Assembly (NCBI GenBank): GCA_024330965.1
Contig: JANDJL010000003.1
Span: 1 to 64,000, forward strand
Origin: Nitrospira sp.
GTDB taxonomy: Bacteria > Nitrospirota > Nitrospiria > Nitrospirales > Nitrospiraceae
Direction of reading: 5' to 3'
Length of the DNA: 64,000 nucleotides
Part shown: positions 10,520 through 20,876 of the stretch, one piece after another
Layout: each line of letters begins with the position of its first letter
Position numbering within the stretch: the first letter of the stretch is position 1
Notes under the pieces: model-generated
What the model was told of the DNA's origin: nothing
Seen by the model: only the letters and a program-made list of their open reading frames with translations
The model's database searches: none
Made by a program: the position numbers and the translations under genes

Positions 10520-11185
10520 ATGAAGCGGAAGTGGATGGCGGCCGTAGCGGCCGGCGTGCTGCTGACGACGGGCTGTGTCTCCAACGCCAAATATCGAGAA
10601 GCGGTGGCGGAGGCAGAAAGCGTCAGAGAGGAATTGGTCAAGGCCCGTGAGCAGCGAGTCGCCCTGGAACAGCAGGTACGAGCCTTAAAAGAATTGAACG
10701 CCAAATACAGCAGCGAGGCCAATGCAGCCCGCGACGAGTTGCAGCGGCTTGAACACAGCCGGGATAAGGAGCGTGGCAAGATCGAAGGAAAGACCGGCGA
10801 GCTGGAAGAAAAAGTCCGGGCCCTGTCGGCTCAAAACCGCAATCTGCGCCAAGAATTGCAAGACGTGAAGCGTCACAATGAAACGTTGAAGTCGATGGTG
10901 GCACGGTATCAGAAGGAACTGAAAGACCGGGCGCAGATGTCGATGCTCGCCCAGGCTCAGTCGGCTGCGGCGGTGCCGTCCCAGGCCGCCCCCGCCGTCG
11001 GCATGGTCAATGTCAACAAGGTATCGGCGAGCGATTTGGTTCTATTGTTGGGGGTGAACCAGGAAGAGGCGGATCGGATCGTGAACAACCGTCCCTACCG
11101 GGTCAAAGGCGAATTGGTGGCCAAGAACGTGCTGACGAAGGACGCATTCGACAAGATCAAGGAGCGGATCACCGTCAGCCAGTAA
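10520..11185 (+). CDS. Coiled-coil lipoprotein with C-terminal helix-hairpin-helix-like domain
   Basis: A 221-residue protein starting MKRKWMAAV, with GGGGAGG 6 bases before the ATG. The signal peptide ends in LLTTGC, suggesting lipidation at Cys19. Residues ~25-145 are a strongly charged heptad region (coiled coil), and an Ala/Pro/Gln linker follows. The last ~60 residues begin VNVNKVSASDL and resemble the ComEA-type helix-hairpin-helix seen in small secreted proteins. It is probably anchored in the envelope. A perfect hairpin follows the stop, so it looks monocistronic. I do not recognise a specific function. Confidence 0.75.
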   Translation: MKRKWMAAVAAGVLLTTGCVSNAKYREAVAEAESVREELVKAREQRVALEQQVRALKELNAKYSSEANAARDELQRLEHSRDKERGKIEGKTGELEEKVRALSAQNRNLRQELQDVKRHNETLKSMVARYQKELKDRAQMSMLAQAQSAAAVPSQAAPAVGMVNVNKVSASDLVLLLGVNQEEADRIVNNRPYRVKGELVAKNVLTKDAFDKIKERITVSQ

Positions 11186-11220
11186 GCCGCGCCGCCGGCC
11201 GTTTCCCGGGCGGATTCTTC

Positions 11221-11254
11221 GAGAGGGCCGTTCCTGTCAAGGAACGGCCCTCTC
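11221..11254. terminator. Perfect 14-bp hairpin after the coiled-coil lipoprotein gene
   Basis: The arms gagagggccgttcc and ggaacggccctctc flank a 6-base loop 35 bp after the stop codon. There is no clean U-run (ggtgttta on the plus side). It probably serves as a terminator or 3'-end stabiliser for the lipoprotein and, from the other strand, for the convergent amidohydrolase gene. Confidence 0.65.
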
Positions 11255-11305
11255 GGTGTTTAGAGACAGGCGGCAGACGTGAGCCTGGTGGTGTGGATCC
11301 CCTGC

Positions 11306-12304
11306 TTATGCGGAGGATCCGGAGGGCGTGAGTCGATCGGCTATCTCGTCGAGTGAGCGGAAGGACAGACCCAGAGCCCGACAGACGAGCACCTGCCGAT
11401 CGAACCGATTCTTCGTGCGGATCAGATGCGCCAATGTGCGCAGGCGTACCCGGCCCCATGCGGCCAGATGGAAGACGGATAAGGGATAGTCGGTGCCGAA
11501 AAGTAAACGGTCGTGGAGTTCGGGGTGCCGCCGCAGGAGCAAGAGCATCTTGAGCCGGTTGGGTTGTGTGAGAGAGGAAATGTCGGCATAGAAGTTGGGG
11601 TATGTCGCGCAGAGTGTGCAAAACGTCGGAAAAAAGCGCTCGTACACCATCAAGCCGTAGCTACAGGCATGGGCCGCGATGACGGTAACACCTTCGTCCA
11701 GCGCCGTGCGGAGCCGGTCCGGCTCGCCGAGTGATTGATCCCTCCCGATCAAGCTGAATTCATAGCCGACGTGGCTGAGCAGCGGCATGTTTCGCTCCGC
11801 AAGCGCCCGATAGAAAGGCCGGTACCGTCGGTCGGCCGGATCGAAGCCCTGGCTATTGGGGAGAATCTTGACGAGAACCGCTCCAGCTTCGGCACAGCGA
11901 TGGACTTCTTCCACGGCGTCCCCTCGTTGCGGATTGATTGATGGGCCGGCAAGGAAGAAATCAGGATGGGCCTGCACGGTGTTGAACACGTAGTCGTTGG
12001 CGACGAGAAACTCCGTGTGCGTCCAATCCAACCGCCCGTTCTTGTCGTACACCCCGTCCATTCCGAGCAAGACGGCTTGGCGGACAAGCCGTGAGGCCCG
12101 CAGCTCGTTGAGCAAATCATCAAGGTATTTTCGATTGGCTTGCTGAGGGTGGTGGGGAGATAGGTTGTGTTTCCAGAGAAGAAAGCGAAACAGGGGGCTC
12201 TTGAGCATCTTCGGAGAAATATAGCAGCCGTTGCCTTCGTCCGGCAGGGCGGCTAAATGGACGTGACAATCGATCAGATGTTTGGTCGTGTCGGACATTG
12301 GCAC
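11306..12304 (-). CDS. Amidohydrolase-family metal-dependent hydrolase
   Basis: A 332-residue TIM-barrel protein of the amidohydrolase-2 type. The metal-binding DCHVHL motif is at residues 12-17. Later barrel-end residues are visible in LVKILPN, LSHVGYE (His), VIAAHACS (His) and LFGTDYP (Asp), so the metal site looks intact. No signal peptide is present. The family includes decarboxylases, lactonases and many unassigned hydrolases, and the substrate cannot be read here. It lies 200 bp downstream of the large MFS-acyltransferase-ligase gene on the same strand, with a palindrome in the gap, so it may have its own promoter. The start could be Met1 or Met3. Confidence 0.8.
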   Translation of the reverse strand: MPMSDTTKHLIDCHVHLAALPDEGNGCYISPKMLKSPLFRFLLWKHNLSPHHPQQANRKYLDDLLNELRASRLVRQAVLLGMDGVYDKNGRLDWTHTEFLVANDYVFNTVQAHPDFFLAGPSINPQRGDAVEEVHRCAEAGAVLVKILPNSQGFDPADRRYRPFYRALAERNMPLLSHVGYEFSLIGRDQSLGEPDRLRTALDEGVTVIAAHACSYGLMVYERFFPTFCTLCATYPNFYADISSLTQPNRLKMLLLLRRHPELHDRLLFGTDYPLSVFHLAAWGRVRLRTLAHLIRTKNRFDRQVLVCRALGLSFRSLDEIADRLTPSGSSA

Positions 12305-12409
12305 CCATCAGGTCGGCTCAGTCCCACGCCGGTTGACACCCCTTGGTTGCTAGCGCCCGAAGGGTCTGTTTCAGGGCGACTATCAAAACCGGACCTGTCT
12401 TCTGTCCGT

Positions 12410-12426
12410 GTCAGCGAGTCGCTGAC
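12410..12426. promoter_or_regulatory. 17-bp palindrome upstream of the amidohydrolase gene
   Basis: A perfect inverted repeat, gtcagcga-g-tcgctgac, lies 105 bp upstream of the amidohydrolase ATG. It has the size of a dimeric repressor operator, but no regulator is adjacent. Confidence 0.35.
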
Positions 12427-12504
12427 AAACATACCACCCCCAGCGATACAGCGCAGCCGACGACGGTTCGAGTGCGGGAATCTGCCTCCTAGCCCTATGG
12501 CGAG

Positions 12505-15500
12505 CTAGGATGAGGTCTTTGAGGCGATCCGTTCCATGGCGATCCGTTTCACGCTGCGCAGGTCCAGTTTTCCCGTTCCAAGGATGGGCAAGGCATCAAC
12601 CTTGATGAAGTCGTGTTTGGCCGGGATGAAGAGATTGGGCAAGCCACTTGCTGAAAGTTTCTCGACCAGGTCTGGGATCAGACGCTCATCGACTGTGTGG
12701 AGTACGACGAGCCGCTCTCCTTTTTTCTCGTCCGGGATGCCGGTCACGGCGAAGACCTGCACGTCGGAGCCGATAGCCTGATGGAGCGCTTCTTCCACAC
12801 GTCCGTGCGGGACCATCTCGCCGCCGATCTTTGAGAATCGAGACAGTCGATCGGTAATCGTGATGAACCCGTCGTCATCGAGCGCGGCGATGTCTCCTGT
12901 GATGTACCAGCCGTCGCGCATGACCTGAGCGGTCAGGTCTGCTCGGCCGAGGTATCCCTGCATGACGTTCGGGCCCTTGACAAGCAACAGACCTGGCTGG
13001 CCGGGCGGAAGGATGTCCCAGGTGTCCGGATCGACGATCCGCACCGAGACGCCGGGAAGGGGCTGGCCGACCGTGCCCCGTCGCGACGCCACTTGATAAA
13101 AGCCGGCGGCACGATAGTCCGGGCAATTCGCTGAGATCACAGGCGAACATTCCGTGACACCGTATCCCTCCACTGGCGTGATCCCGAATTTGGCGTGGAA
13201 GGCGTCGGCAAGCCGAAGCGGGAGTTTTTCCGCTCCTGTGAGGACGACGCGCAGGCTGCCGAACTGTTCAGGCGTGCAACGGCGAAGGTACAGTTGCAGG
13301 AACGTCGGCGTCGCGATCAGCAACGTGATCCGATACCGCGCGCACAGATCCCCGATAACCGTCACGTCCAGCGGAGATGGGTGAAAGACGATACCGGCTC
13401 CGCGTTTGCTCAAGAGCCAGAGCAGCAGGTAGCCGAATGAGTGGAAGAAGGGGAGGATGCCCAACGCCCGATCATGTTGGTCGATGTGGATGACTTGTGC
13501 GGCGCCATCGACATTGGAGGCGATGCCGAAGTGCGACAACATCACGCCTTTGGGCTCGCCGGTACTGCCGCTGCTGAAGATGATTGTGGCGATATCGTCC
13601 ATCGAAAGTTTGCGATCTTGGCCGCAGGCGACTTCCACCAATCGCAGCGGCGCCGCCAGGGCCAGGCACAGCGCCGCCAGTTTCTGGGCCGTGCCGATCT
13701 CCTTGGCGAGGTCTTCCAACCAGAGGATGGTCACGCCGGTCGGCATCTCAAGTTTCGCCTTCTCCACAAACTGACGGCTGGTCAGCACCGTTTTGAGCGA
13801 GGCTTGCTTGACGGCTGATTCAAGTCCGGCTCGACCTGCCGTATAGTTCAGATTGACGCTGGTCTTGCCCATCACTGATGCCGCGATGTTGACCAGCGCG
13901 CCCGGCACGCTGGGCGGCAACAAGAGACCAACGTGACATTGTCCTTCCCAGTGGGGTTTGAGGGCTCGGGCTAGTGAGATGGTGCCGATTAAGGCTGTCA
14001 GCCCGGTGACGTGCGGGCGCGCCGCATCCGCCATGGCGAAGCTCAAGAGGTGGCGGCGCCAGGTGCGCAAGACCGGTCGGTGCAGCGGTTCTTGATCCGT
14101 TTTGCGGAGATGCCAGGCCGCTTCGCCGAGTTCCCGAATCAGCCGCCGAATTTCATGGGCCGGCGTGGTCGAGGGTTGCGGCATGCCGAACGACACGGTG
14201 ACCGGATAGGGGAGGCGTTCCGGCAGTTTCCATACGAACCGCCCGCCACTGAAGCTGAAGATGCTGCCCCACAAGCGGTCCAGATGTACGGGAATGATCG
14301 GTACGGTTCGACCCTTGACTATGCGTTCAAATCCGCGGCGGAATGGCAGCAGGGTGCCGGTGCGAGAGATCTGTCCTTCCGGGAAGATGCAGACAAGCTC
14401 GCCGTTGTCGAGGGCTTCGCCGGCGGCGCGCAGCGCCCGAAGAATCATCCGGAGACCACCGGACGATGAGATGGGAATCACCTTCATGATGGTCATGAGC
14501 CATTTGAAAAGGGGGTGAGTGGCGTAGGCTACGTCCACAACGAACCGGATTGGCCGGTCGGTTCCTGCCATCAGTAAAAATCCATCTACGAACGATATGT
14601 GATTGGGGACCAGCAGCGCCCCGCCGGTTTGCGGCACATGGTGCTGTCCTACCATCCGAACGCGGTAGAGGCTGTTGATCAAGATCACCACTGCCAGGCG
14701 GATGAACAGGTCCGGCAGCAGTCGGAAAGCCCAGACGGTCCCGCCGAACGTGACAGCGGCAGTGGCGAGAAAAATCCCACTCGTCGAGAAGCCGGCGTTG
14801 GCCAGTGCGCCACCAGCTAGTGAACCCAAAAGAATTCCGGCGAAGACGCAGGTGTTGGAGAACGAAATGACGGCGCCGCGCCGGTCCGGCGGCGATTTCC
14901 ATTGGAGAACGGCGTTTAACGGCACAAAGATGAAGGAACTGGCCACGCCGAGGAAGCCCATGAGCATGAAGGTTCCGGCAAGTTGCGGAGTCGATATCCC
15001 GAGCAAGGCGAGGACGAGGAAGACGCCTGCGGCACCCATCGGGATCAGGCCGTATTCGATTCGATTCTTCGAGAGTCGGCCTACGAGGACGGCGCCGACA
15101 CCGATCCCGATCGACAACATCGTGAGCGGCAAGCCAGAGCGATCATCCGGTAAGAGCAGCACGGCCTTGGCATAGACGAGCACGTTCTGTGCGAAGAGGC
15201 TGGCGATGGTCCAAAAGAAGATCTCGCCGGCGATGGTCAGCCGTAACAGGCGCTCGGCTCGAATCGAAGCCAAGGCCGCGCGGATCGTTGCTCCGACACC
15301 GCCCTCGGAACGAGCCGACGGCACCGGCGAAATCTGGAAAGACGCGACCAACCCGATAATCGAGAGAGCGAAGAGAACCATCGTTGCCAACCAGGGGGCG
15401 TCTCCCGCCGCTTGCAACAAAAAGCCGCCGGCCGCTGTCCCGGTTAAGATGGCGGCAAAGGTCCACATCTCCAACAGGCCGTTGGCGGCGGCGAGCCGTT

Positions 15501-15936
15501 CGTGGGGGACGAGTTCGGGGAGAATGCCATACTTCGATGGACTAAAGAGGGCGCTCTGTGCACCCATACCGCAGAGAACGATCAACGGCAGTAGCCATCC
15601 AGAGGGATCCTGCCACAGGACGAAGGCGCCGGCGGCCATCAAGAGCACTTCAGCGGCTTTAAGGACGATGATGACGGTGCGTTTGCTCAGGCGATCGGCC
15701 AGTGTGCCGCCGACGAGTGAGAACAGGACAAGCGGGAGTGTAAACATGACAAACGTGATCGCCGTTTGGGTCTGCACGGCGGTTTCGTAGTCAAGTCCCG
15801 GTTGGAGGGAGGCGGTCGTCTGTCTGATGGCTAACAGCGCCACCATCAGTTTCCAGGCGTTGTCGTTGAATGCGCCGAAGAACTGAGCGATCAAGAGGCC
15901 GCGCAAGGGATGGGCGGTCACGGTCACCTGTGCCAT
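12505..15936 (-). CDS. MFS transporter / lysophospholipid acyltransferase / acyl-ACP ligase fusion (LplT-Aas type)
   Basis: A 1143-residue three-part protein. Residues ~1-400 are a 12-helix MFS transporter resembling the lysophospholipid flippase LplT. Residues ~430-620 are a PlsC-type acyltransferase with NHISFVDG (HxxxxD, ~444) and FPEGQISRTG (~517). Residues ~650-1143 are an AMP-forming acyl ligase with SSGSTGEPKG (~787), GYGVTECSP, the TGD motif of the hinge region and a C-terminal GTGKLD lysine (~1122). E. coli encodes LplT and Aas (acyltransferase plus ligase) as two adjacent genes, and here they are one chain. The inferred role is to import lysophospholipid across the inner membrane and re-acylate it. 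Confidence 0.9.
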   Translation of the reverse strand: MAQVTVTAHPLRGLLIAQFFGAFNDNAWKLMVALLAIRQTTASLQPGLDYETAVQTQTAITFVMFTLPLVLFSLVGGTLADRLSKRTVIIVLKAAEVLLMAAGAFVLWQDPSGWLLPLIVLCGMGAQSALFSPSKYGILPELVPHERLAAANGLLEMWTFAAILTGTAAGGFLLQAAGDAPWLATMVLFALSIIGLVASFQISPVPSARSEGGVGATIRAALASIRAERLLRLTIAGEIFFWTIASLFAQNVLVYAKAVLLLPDDRSGLPLTMLSIGIGVGAVLVGRLSKNRIEYGLIPMGAAGVFLVLALLGISTPQLAGTFMLMGFLGVASSFIFVPLNAVLQWKSPPDRRGAVISFSNTCVFAGILLGSLAGGALANAGFSTSGIFLATAAVTFGGTVWAFRLLPDLFIRLAVVILINSLYRVRMVGQHHVPQTGGALLVPNHISFVDGFLLMAGTDRPIRFVVDVAYATHPLFKWLMTIMKVIPISSSGGLRMILRALRAAGEALDNGELVCIFPEGQISRTGTLLPFRRGFERIVKGRTVPIIPVHLDRLWGSIFSFSGGRFVWKLPERLPYPVTVSFGMPQPSTTPAHEIRRLIRELGEAAWHLRKTDQEPLHRPVLRTWRRHLLSFAMADAARPHVTGLTALIGTISLARALKPHWEGQCHVGLLLPPSVPGALVNIAASVMGKTSVNLNYTAGRAGLESAVKQASLKTVLTSRQFVEKAKLEMPTGVTILWLEDLAKEIGTAQKLAALCLALAAPLRLVEVACGQDRKLSMDDIATIIFSSGSTGEPKGVMLSHFGIASNVDGAAQVIHIDQHDRALGILPFFHSFGYLLLWLLSKRGAGIVFHPSPLDVTVIGDLCARYRITLLIATPTFLQLYLRRCTPEQFGSLRVVLTGAEKLPLRLADAFHAKFGITPVEGYGVTECSPVISANCPDYRAAGFYQVASRRGTVGQPLPGVSVRIVDPDTWDILPPGQPGLLLVKGPNVMQGYLGRADLTAQVMRDGWYITGDIAALDDDGFITITDRLSRFSKIGGEMVPHGRVEEALHQAIGSDVQVFAVTGIPDEKKGERLVVLHTVDERLIPDLVEKLSASGLPNLFIPAKHDFIKVDALPILGTGKLDLRSVKRIAMERIASKTSS

Positions 15937-16168
15937 GCGATGGAAAGGTTGAGCAGTGACGGACGTCGGGTCCCCACCATATCACCGCGAAAACACCGGG
16001 TAAAGATCCAAAAGACGGAAGCCACGGGGCAGGGGATGCTTGATCGAGCGGGAGAGAAGATTCTCTTGAACGTGTGAGTCCTCGGCACGGTTCGAGCTGG
16101 TGGAGCCCCTCGCCTTGCCGAGTTGTTGAGCCTTGGTACAGTTCTCAAGTTGCTGGCTTCCGGCAGGT

Positions 16169-17830
16169 TCAGGAATAGAGTCTGGCAACGGGGATGGTAA
16201 AGGAAAAACGGCTGCCTTTTCCGAGGACGCTTTCCACCAGAATAGTGCCGCCGTGGAGTTCGATCAGGTTCTTGGCGATAGCCAGCCCCAGCCCGGCACC
16301 GCGGGCTTCAACGGGAGCCGACTTGCTCCAATAAAACTTGTCGAAAATTTTGTCCAGTTCGCTCGGAGGGATGCCGTTTCCGCTGTCGATTACGGTCACC
16401 TCGACGAAGTCATCGTCTCGCGTCCCGACTTCCACGCGGATTTCTCCTCCTTCAGGCGTGAACTTGATCGCGTTGTGGACCAAATTGATCAGGACGCGAT
16501 GGAGCTTATCCGTGTCAGCCCGAACCATCGGCAAGGAGGCATGGAGGACGGCGCGGAGCATAATGGATTTCTGGCGGGCGGCGGCTTGATAATTGTCGAG
16601 CACATCCTCCACAACGTCCGTGATATTGATCGGTGCGAGGTGCAATTCCAGGCGGCCGGCCTCGATTTTTGAGAGATCAAGCAGTTCATTGATCATACGC
16701 GTCAACCGATCGATATTGTGCTTGACCCGTTCGAGGGAGCGGGTTTGTTTGTCGGTGAGTGCTCCGGCCAATCCGTCGAGCAGGTTTTCAACGTAGCCCT
16801 TGATGGACGTCATCGGCGTGCGAAGCTCGTGGGACACGACCGAAACGAAGGTCGATTTGAGGCGATCCAACTCTTTGAGTTGTTCGTTGGCGGCCTGCAG
16901 TTCGCTGGTTCGCTGGAGCACCCGTTGTTCGAGTGTCTGATTGAGCTGTTCCAATTCCCGATAGGCCTGTTTGACTTGGGCATCCCGTTCGCGCAACGCC
17001 TCGGTCATCTGACTGAAAACGGTTGTGAGTTGCCCCACCTCGTCGCGTGTCGTTGATTCGACCGAAACGGTCAGGTCGCCTCCGGCTATTCGTCTGACGA
17101 CTGTGACAAGGGTTTTGAGCGGTGTGGTAATGCGACGGGCCAGCAATACCGTGGCCGCGATGCCGGCCAGGATCACCATGAGCGTGATGATGGTGACGTT
17201 GCTGATCATGGTGTTCAGTGCGTTGTTCATCTTTTCTTCCGTCAGACCGACTTGGACGACACCATAGATCAGGGGGCGCCGTCTTGCGCCCGGGTGCGGC
17301 TCCTCCGGTGATTCCTCGGATTCGAAGGAGAAAAACGGAGAGGTGAGGTCATTCCCCCGATGGATGGTAACCGCGAAATCGTAGAGCCGATCGCGTCGTC
17401 GGTCGTGATCCGACGTGAACGGAGTGATCGTGACATCGGTTGCGTTGGAGCGGATCAACGATTCGGCAATGGCGTGGTCCGGATAGATGGTTGACTTGCT
17501 TTTTGCCGTCAGCCGCTTGCCATCCGGGCCGGTGAAGACGACATAGGCGCTTTCATCGACGTCCATGACGCCGTTCATGAGTTGCTCAAGCAAGACCAAG
17601 TCCCTGGCGATCAAGCCATACCGGCTGTTATGGGCCAGGTTTTTCACTAGGATAGTGCCCATTTCCGTCAAGGTCTGTCTCATCGTATCAGCTTGTTGGC
17701 GAATAAAGTACAGGCTTAATCCCGAGCAGACTGCCACGATGACCAGACTGATGAATAACACGAATTTCGTGCTCAGTCCGAGGCCTTCCGGACGATGGCG
17801 GTTTTCGTTGGAATCGTTCGTTGCCGTCAT
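16169..17830 (-). CDS. Membrane sensor histidine kinase (HAMP, HisKA, HATPase)
   Basis: A 553-residue kinase if started at the ATG at 17830, which shares one base with the upstream stop (TGATG). Further upstream sequence overlaps the binding-protein gene and is not kinase-like. TM1 spans ~21-43, a ~165-residue extracytoplasmic sensor region follows, then TM2 ~211-231, HAMP ~231-283 and a coiled coil. The H-box VVSHELRTP has the phosphorylated His334. The N-box ([17 protein letters not shown]), DSGNGI and GAGLGLAI are intact. It is last in the operon with the receiver, TonB-type receptor and periplasmic binding protein, and probably signals to that receiver in response to the bound ligand. Confidence 0.9.
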   Translation of the reverse strand: MTATNDSNENRHRPEGLGLSTKFVLFISLVIVAVCSGLSLYFIRQQADTMRQTLTEMGTILVKNLAHNSRYGLIARDLVLLEQLMNGVMDVDESAYVVFTGPDGKRLTAKSKSTIYPDHAIAESLIRSNATDVTITPFTSDHDRRRDRLYDFAVTIHRGNDLTSPFFSFESEESPEEPHPGARRRPLIYGVVQVGLTEEKMNNALNTMISNVTIITLMVILAGIAATVLLARRITTPLKTLVTVVRRIAGGDLTVSVESTTRDEVGQLTTVFSQMTEALRERDAQVKQAYRELEQLNQTLEQRVLQRTSELQAANEQLKELDRLKSTFVSVVSHELRTPMTSIKGYVENLLDGLAGALTDKQTRSLERVKHNIDRLTRMINELLDLSKIEAGRLELHLAPINITDVVEDVLDNYQAAARQKSIMLRAVLHASLPMVRADTDKLHRVLINLVHNAIKFTPEGGEIRVEVGTRDDDFVEVTVIDSGNGIPPSELDKIFDKFYWSKSAPVEARGAGLGLAIAKNLIELHGGTILVESVLGKGSRFSFTIPVARLYS

Positions 17831-18843
17831 CAGTACACCTCGTCGGCCATGCTTTGCACCGTCGGCGGGATCGTAATGCCAAGGTATTGTGCGGTACCCA
17901 GGTTCAGCGCCATCCGTTGGCGGGGCGAAAAGGATTTCGTTGCTGATGCCGCTGTGCCGAAAAGAATGGTCTGGGCCAGGGAGGCCGCTTCTCGCCCGAT
18001 GTCGGCGGGGTCGATCCAAAAACTGATCAAGGCGCCGCGGCGGGAGAATTCCGGATCAAATCCGATGACCGGGATACGTCGGTCGAAGGCCGCGCGCAAA
18101 AGAAACGAGAACGATTCCTCGGTCAACACCGTGCTGTCCGACACCAACCACAGGGCGTCGATGTCGGGCAAAAGCTCCCGCAAGGCCGGAGGAACCTCTT
18201 CCGGAGCCCGTACCGGACGTTCGATGAATGTGATACCGAGCTGTCGCCCCTGGGTCACTGTCTCGGTCGGAAGGGGCGGCGTCTTGTTCGGATCATACAG
18301 ATAGCCGATCCGTTTCAGGTTCGGCATGATGGTCCGGAGGGTGCCGAGTTGCTGTCCGATCATCGGCTTGGTGGTAACGCCGACCAGGTTTGGCGCCTTC
18401 AGATCGTACTTGGTCGGGTGGAGCACCATACTGTAGATGACCGGAATGTCCAGGATTTCGAGGCGGGCGGCCATGGCGGCCTTGGCGCCGACGGCCAACA
18501 CGAGATGAGCACCGGAAGCGCGTATTTTCGATGCGTGCACTCGTCCAACGCTGAGATCGCCTTTGAGGTCGTATTCGATGAAGACGGTGTCTTGCGGCAT
18601 GGCAGACTTAAAACCGATCACCGCCTGGTTGTACGCGGCGATATTGGCCGACTTGAGAATGGCCACTTCGTAGGCGTAGAGCGGTGCGATCGGCACGATG
18701 AGCTTTAGGATGACCAAGAAACATGCCCGTGTGCCCCAGCTCGTAAACAGGGTCGAAAGCCAGAGGATCCACGGTGCCCCGGCGCCCAATGAGGTAGCAA
18801 TAGCGACGGAGACAATGTGTCTGGGTGGTTTCCTACGTTTCAT
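17830..18843 (-). CDS. ABC-type substrate-binding protein (ABC_sub_bind family) without a permease
   Basis: A 337-residue protein of the ABC_sub_bind (PF04392) type. It shows two alpha/beta lobes, with [17 protein letters not shown] near residue 60, [27 protein letters not shown] and ALWLVSDST blocks. The N terminus is unusual: ~45 residues of mixed basic and hydrophobic sequence precede the segment [16 protein letters not shown], which looks like the true export signal, so the start may lie further downstream. No permease or ATPase accompanies it. It overlaps the kinase gene by one base and follows the TonB-type receptor by 32 bp. Its likely role is periplasmic ligand sensing for the kinase rather than uptake. 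Confidence 0.8.
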   Translation of the reverse strand: MKRRKPPRHIVSVAIATSLGAGAPWILWLSTLFTSWGTRACFLVILKLIVPIAPLYAYEVAILKSANIAAYNQAVIGFKSAMPQDTVFIEYDLKGDLSVGRVHASKIRASGAHLVLAVGAKAAMAARLEILDIPVIYSMVLHPTKYDLKAPNLVGVTTKPMIGQQLGTLRTIMPNLKRIGYLYDPNKTPPLPTETVTQGRQLGITFIERPVRAPEEVPPALRELLPDIDALWLVSDSTVLTEESFSFLLRAAFDRRIPVIGFDPEFSRRGALISFWIDPADIGREAASLAQTILFGTAASATKSFSPRQRMALNLGTAQYLGITIPPTVQSMADEVY

Positions 18844-18875
18844 GAGCGGTGGGCGGCGTTGGTGGCGTCATGTCG

Positions 18876-20876
18876 TTAGAACTTGAGCGTCAACCACCCC
18901 ATGATGCGCCGTCCAATGAGATCGCCGAGGGGGTGCTCCCGGTGATCGTCCAGCACGTTGAAAGCCGAGACGGCAAGTTCCGCCGATCGTCGGAGTCCAT
19001 CCCCTATGTCTTGCTCCCATAATCGATACCCTGCACGGAGATTGAGAAGCGTGTACCCGCTCACGCGGCCGCCTGGTGAGACGTTGAAAAAATCAAACGA
19101 ATCAGAGAGGGGATACGTCGCAGGCCCTACGTAATGAAGCACGATCTCGCTGCTCATGCCATTGAGCCATTCCGCCCGCAGGCCGGCATTGACCTTTGAA
19201 TGAGGGGCACCGCGTCGAGCCAATCCCTCAATGTTTTTCCTGATATGTTGGTAAGAGTAATTGACGAAGCCGGTCAGCCACGAGGACGCTTGAAATTCAA
19301 CCCCGGCTTCTCCCCCGTAAATTTCGGTTTTGTCCGTGTTGAGGGTGGTGGTCACGGCGCCGGTCGATGAGCGACCGATCAAGTTGGATGTGCGGTTGTA
19401 GAAGAAATCGGCCCGGACACGGATACGGTGGCGGTAGAACCATCCCTGGTAGCCTGCCTCATAAGAAAGAATCTCTTCCGGGCGAAGATTGCGTGACCCC
19501 AGCACGGCGCTTGAGGAGGGAAGGAGAGGATTGGGAACAAGGGGGGTCAGGCGCACGTCTTGGAAGGTTTCGTACAATGTTGGCGGTCGATATCCTGTGG
19601 AGGCTTGAGCGCGAAATGTGTGGCCAGCGACCGGGGTGTAGAGGACGGCCAGGCGCGGGCTGTACGTAGGATTGATTTCTGAGTGGAGATCGTAGCGAAG
19701 GCCTCCGATGACGGTTAGCGAGCGAAACGGCGTCCATTCGCCTTGCACGTAGGCGCCGAGACGATGTTCCCGTCCAAAAGAAGAGGTACAGTCGCAGGAA
19801 AGCGTATTGTAGCGATAGTTGAGCCCATAAGTGAGCCGGCCCATGTTGCCAATGGAGACGGAGTGTTGCCCTTCGATATTGTAAGTATTGCTGGCAAATC
19901 CCAGATTGGAATTTCCACCCCGGTCCGTGATTGTAATAAATGGTTGCAGGAGAGGATGCGGCAGTGCCACGGCCTCGGCGAAGAATCCGTTCCAATAGGC
20001 GCGGAGAAAGAAGTCCGGACGGTCATAGGAGAGATTGACATAGGGCAGAATGACTTCGGGGGTCAGAATGGTGTTGCCGACACCCACCACAGGGCCGTCG
20101 TGGGGATCCATGTGGACGAGACCGCTGGACAGTGTGAGGTTTGACTGGTCCGGCATCAGGTGCTCGATCTGGGCGTTGAATTTGGAGGACCGAAGGGCCG
20201 GGGAGTCCCGATCCCGCCATTGATGGGTCTGGTCATAGCCTCCGGAGACACGATATCGGAACTTGCCGGTGCTCCCTGCGTGAATCGTCGAAGTAGAAAC
20301 GGTTCCGATTTCTCCTCCTCCGACCTGCAGGGTGGAGCCTTTCATTTCATCCGGTGTTTTCGTAATGATGTTGATGACGCCATCGTAGGCGTTGAAGCCG
20401 TACAGGGCGGCAATGGGGCCCTTGATCACCTCAATTTGCTTGATTTCGGGTAGAGTGATCGGCAGGCCCTTCCAAAACACGAAGCCCTGCACGTCGATGT
20501 AAACAGAACGGCCGTCAACCAAGACCAGCAACTTGTTGGCGAACAATTGGTTGTTGCCGCGCACGCTGACGTTGAAATCCGCTCCTGTGACCTGCATCAC
20601 CTCGATGCCCGGAATTCGCCGCAGGAGGGTCGGTACGTCTACGGCACCCGAATGGCGGATATCCTCGGCGGTGATGACGTACACATTGGAGGGGGCTTGG
20701 GAGATCGGTTGTTCTCGTCGCAAGGCGGTGCTGACGGACTCTTCTTTGAGCAATGAGAAAACATCTGAGGCGCCCTGATTGGCCTCCGAAGATTCTGCGA
20801 TAGTGGGAATGAATATCCATGTGAGAGCAAGGGCGAGCAGTCGAGAGGCTGAGAGGAAACCGAACGTGCCGTTCAC
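18876..20876 (-). CDS. TonB-dependent outer-membrane receptor
   Basis: A 22-stranded beta-barrel receptor with an N-terminal plug. I prefer the GTG at 20876. It overlaps the receiver gene's stop as GTGA and starts directly with a signal peptide (NGTFGFLSASRLLALAL...), giving 666 residues, whereas an ATG at 20912 only adds a non-signal tail. Plug motifs are VYVITAEDIRHSGAVDVPTLL, IPGIEVMQV, VLVDGRSVY and IEVIKGPIAALYG. The C terminus ends in Phe (GWLTLKF), as expected for barrel insertion. The plug resembles vitamin B12/siderophore-type receptors, but the ligand is unknown. It lies in an operon with receiver, binding protein and histidine kinase. Confidence 0.9.
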   Translation of the reverse strand: MNGTFGFLSASRLLALALTWIFIPTIAESSEANQGASDVFSLLKEESVSTALRREQPISQAPSNVYVITAEDIRHSGAVDVPTLLRRIPGIEVMQVTGADFNVSVRGNNQLFANKLLVLVDGRSVYIDVQGFVFWKGLPITLPEIKQIEVIKGPIAALYGFNAYDGVINIITKTPDEMKGSTLQVGGGEIGTVSTSTIHAGSTGKFRYRVSGGYDQTHQWRDRDSPALRSSKFNAQIEHLMPDQSNLTLSSGLVHMDPHDGPVVGVGNTILTPEVILPYVNLSYDRPDFFLRAYWNGFFAEAVALPHPLLQPFITITDRGGNSNLGFASNTYNIEGQHSVSIGNMGRLTYGLNYRYNTLSCDCTSSFGREHRLGAYVQGEWTPFRSLTVIGGLRYDLHSEINPTYSPRLAVLYTPVAGHTFRAQASTGYRPPTLYETFQDVRLTPLVPNPLLPSSSAVLGSRNLRPEEILSYEAGYQGWFYRHRIRVRADFFYNRTSNLIGRSSTGAVTTTLNTDKTEIYGGEAGVEFQASSWLTGFVNYSYQHIRKNIEGLARRGAPHSKVNAGLRAEWLNGMSSEIVLHYVGPATYPLSDSFDFFNVSPGGRVSGYTLLNLRAGYRLWEQDIGDGLRRSAELAVSAFNVLDDHREHPLGDLIGRRIMGWLTLKF

